A stretch of 64,000 bases of DNA, from positions 1,979,501 to 2,043,500 of the forward strand of contig NZ_AP026709.1 in NCBI RefSeq assembly GCF_027923765.1, read 5' to 3'. The notes beneath the pieces were generated by a model that did no database searches, was not told where the DNA came from, and saw nothing but the letters and a program-made list of their open reading frames with translations. The translations under genes and the position numbers were made by a program. Shown here piece after piece: positions 63,262 through 64,000 of this stretch (positions are counted from its first letter, which is position 1; each line of letters begins with the position of its first letter). Origin of the DNA: Pseudodesulfovibrio nedwellii (GTDB lineage Bacteria; Desulfobacterota; Desulfovibrionia; Desulfovibrionales; Desulfovibrionaceae).

Positions 63262-64000
63262 ATGCAACTGATCTCATCCCAAATATCCGGCTACATGAAG
63301 CGGTCCTCATGGATTCGCAAAATGTTTGAGGAAGGTATTGCCCTGAAAAAGGAATTCGGTGAAGACGCTGTCTGCGACTTCAGCTTAGGAAACCCCGACC
63401 TGCCGCCGCCTGCCGCCATCAAAGATGCCTTGGTCGGGCTGGCCGAACAGGCAGACAAGCCTTTCTTCATGGGCTACATGCCTAACTTTGGTTACCCCGA
63501 CGTTCGTCAACGGCTGGCTGAAGAAGTGAGCAAGGAGCAAGGCGTGGACGTTCCCGCTGACAGCTTGATCATCACCTGTGGCGCAGCCGGTGCGCTCAAC
63601 TCATTTTTCCGTGCCGTGCTGGAACCGGGCGATGAAGTCATGTCCCCGGCACCATTCTTTGTTGAGTATGGTTTCTATTGTGAAAATTACGGTGCTTCTC
63701 TGGTCCCGGTCCCGGCCAAACCCCTGACCTTTGAACTGGACCTTGATGCAATGGACGCCGCCATTACGGACAAAACCCGCGTGGTACTCATCAACTCACC
63801 CAACAACCCTACAGGTGCGGTCTACTCCCGCAAAGAGCTCGACGGCCTGGCCGCCATTCTTCACAAGCACAATGAAGGCCGCGACAAACCGATCTTCATC
63901 CTGTCTGACGAGCCTTACCGCTTTCTCGCCTTTGACGGCGTGGAAGTCCCGAGCATGTTGGACGTCTATCCGTACTCGGTTGTCTGCTCCTCCTTCTCCA
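63262..64000 (+). CDS. class I/II aminotransferase, truncated by window end
   Basis: At least 246 residues; the 3' end is outside the window. A PLP-dependent fold-type I aminotransferase: FSLGNPDLPPP near the start, MGYMPNFGYPDVRQRLAEEV, TCGAAGALNSFFRAVLEPGDEV, and NSPNNPTGAVYSRKEL with the PLP-ring Asn region, then ILSDEPYRFLAFDG. The PLP lysine would lie just past the end. AGGAG lies eight bases before the ATG. It runs opposite to the histidine kinase gene. Substrate not determined. Confidence 0.9.
   Translation, partial: MQLISSQISGYMKRSSWIRKMFEEGIALKKEFGEDAVCDFSLGNPDLPPPAAIKDALVGLAEQADKPFFMGYMPNFGYPDVRQRLAEEVSKEQGVDVPADSLIITCGAAGALNSFFRAVLEPGDEVMSPAPFFVEYGFYCENYGASLVPVPAKPLTFELDLDAMDAAITDKTRVVLINSPNNPTGAVYSRKELDGLAAILHKHNEGRDKPIFILSDEPYRFLAFDGVEVPSMLDVYPYSVVCSSFS

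Noticed and set aside
1-64000. tRNA or rRNA genes, transposase genes, prophage
   Set aside because: None found on either strand by inspection of the intergenic gaps and reading frames.

Overview
The window looks like a stretch of chromosome from a Desulfovibrio-type sulfate reducer (Desulfovibrionaceae, perhaps Pseudodesulfovibrio). This is inferred from gene content: FmdB zinc ribbons, a tungsten-type aldehyde ferredoxin oxidoreductase with its own sigma-54 two-component system, a HesB/IscA-like selenoprotein, PaaK-like ligases beside a branched-chain ABC transporter, and scattered cobalamin genes. Most genes are ordinary chromosomal housekeeping genes. One gene (the OLD-family nuclease near 49 kb) is much more AT-rich than its neighbours.

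Layout. 0-5.5 kb: FmdB protein, dCMP deaminase, ribD, a methyltransferase/TetR pair, a periplasmic binding protein, ribE and a cysteine hydrolase. 5.5-13.6 kb: a block on the opposite strand (leuS, nusB, ribH, ribBA, a diguanylate cyclase, a glycosyltransferase) bounded by an inverted pair of about 120-bp repeats. 13.7-18.8 kb: lptE, holA, radC, acylphosphatase, lon. 18.8-25.9 kb: two paralogous TPR-like proteins, a second FmdB protein, hemC, a small sigma-28-type gene, cobT, a WcbI-like protein. 26-30.5 kb: YkgJ-like protein, a shikimate kinase-like gene, pyrR, then a selenocysteine IscA-like protein, catalase and a cysteine IscA-like paralogue. 30.9-40.3 kb: one minus-strand cluster with a PaaK-like ligase, a complete LivFGHMK-type transporter, an acyl-CoA synthetase and a CBS-ACT protein. 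40.6-48 kb: pentapeptide protein, a CobD-CobQ fusion, an MBL-fold protein, lepB, lepA. 48.1-51.4 kb: OLD nuclease framed by outward-facing copies of a composite repeat. 51.5-56.6 kb: PocR-domain protein, YitT protein, SAM hydroxide adenosyltransferase-like protein, cobS, an S49 peptidase lipoprotein. 56.6-63.1 kb: aldehyde ferredoxin oxidoreductase, Tat ferredoxin, response regulator, histidine kinase. From 63.26 kb: an aminotransferase that runs off the end.

Four things stand out. (1) A selenoprotein gene with an in-frame UGA at 28019-28021 that standard gene calling would split or miss. (2) Several families of intergenic hairpins whose arms differ between copies but still pair, while their loops are conserved; this covariation points to selected structure. 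(3) An inverted repeat pair that brackets exactly the block needed to explain why ribD-ribE and lptE-holA are separated from ribBA-ribH-nusB-leuS. (4) Three scattered sigma-28-type promoters, one before a glycosyltransferase, one before a structured leader and TPR protein, and one before a 65-residue protein, suggesting a motility regulon outside any flagellar cluster.

All calls come from reading the sequence; no database or folding program was run.
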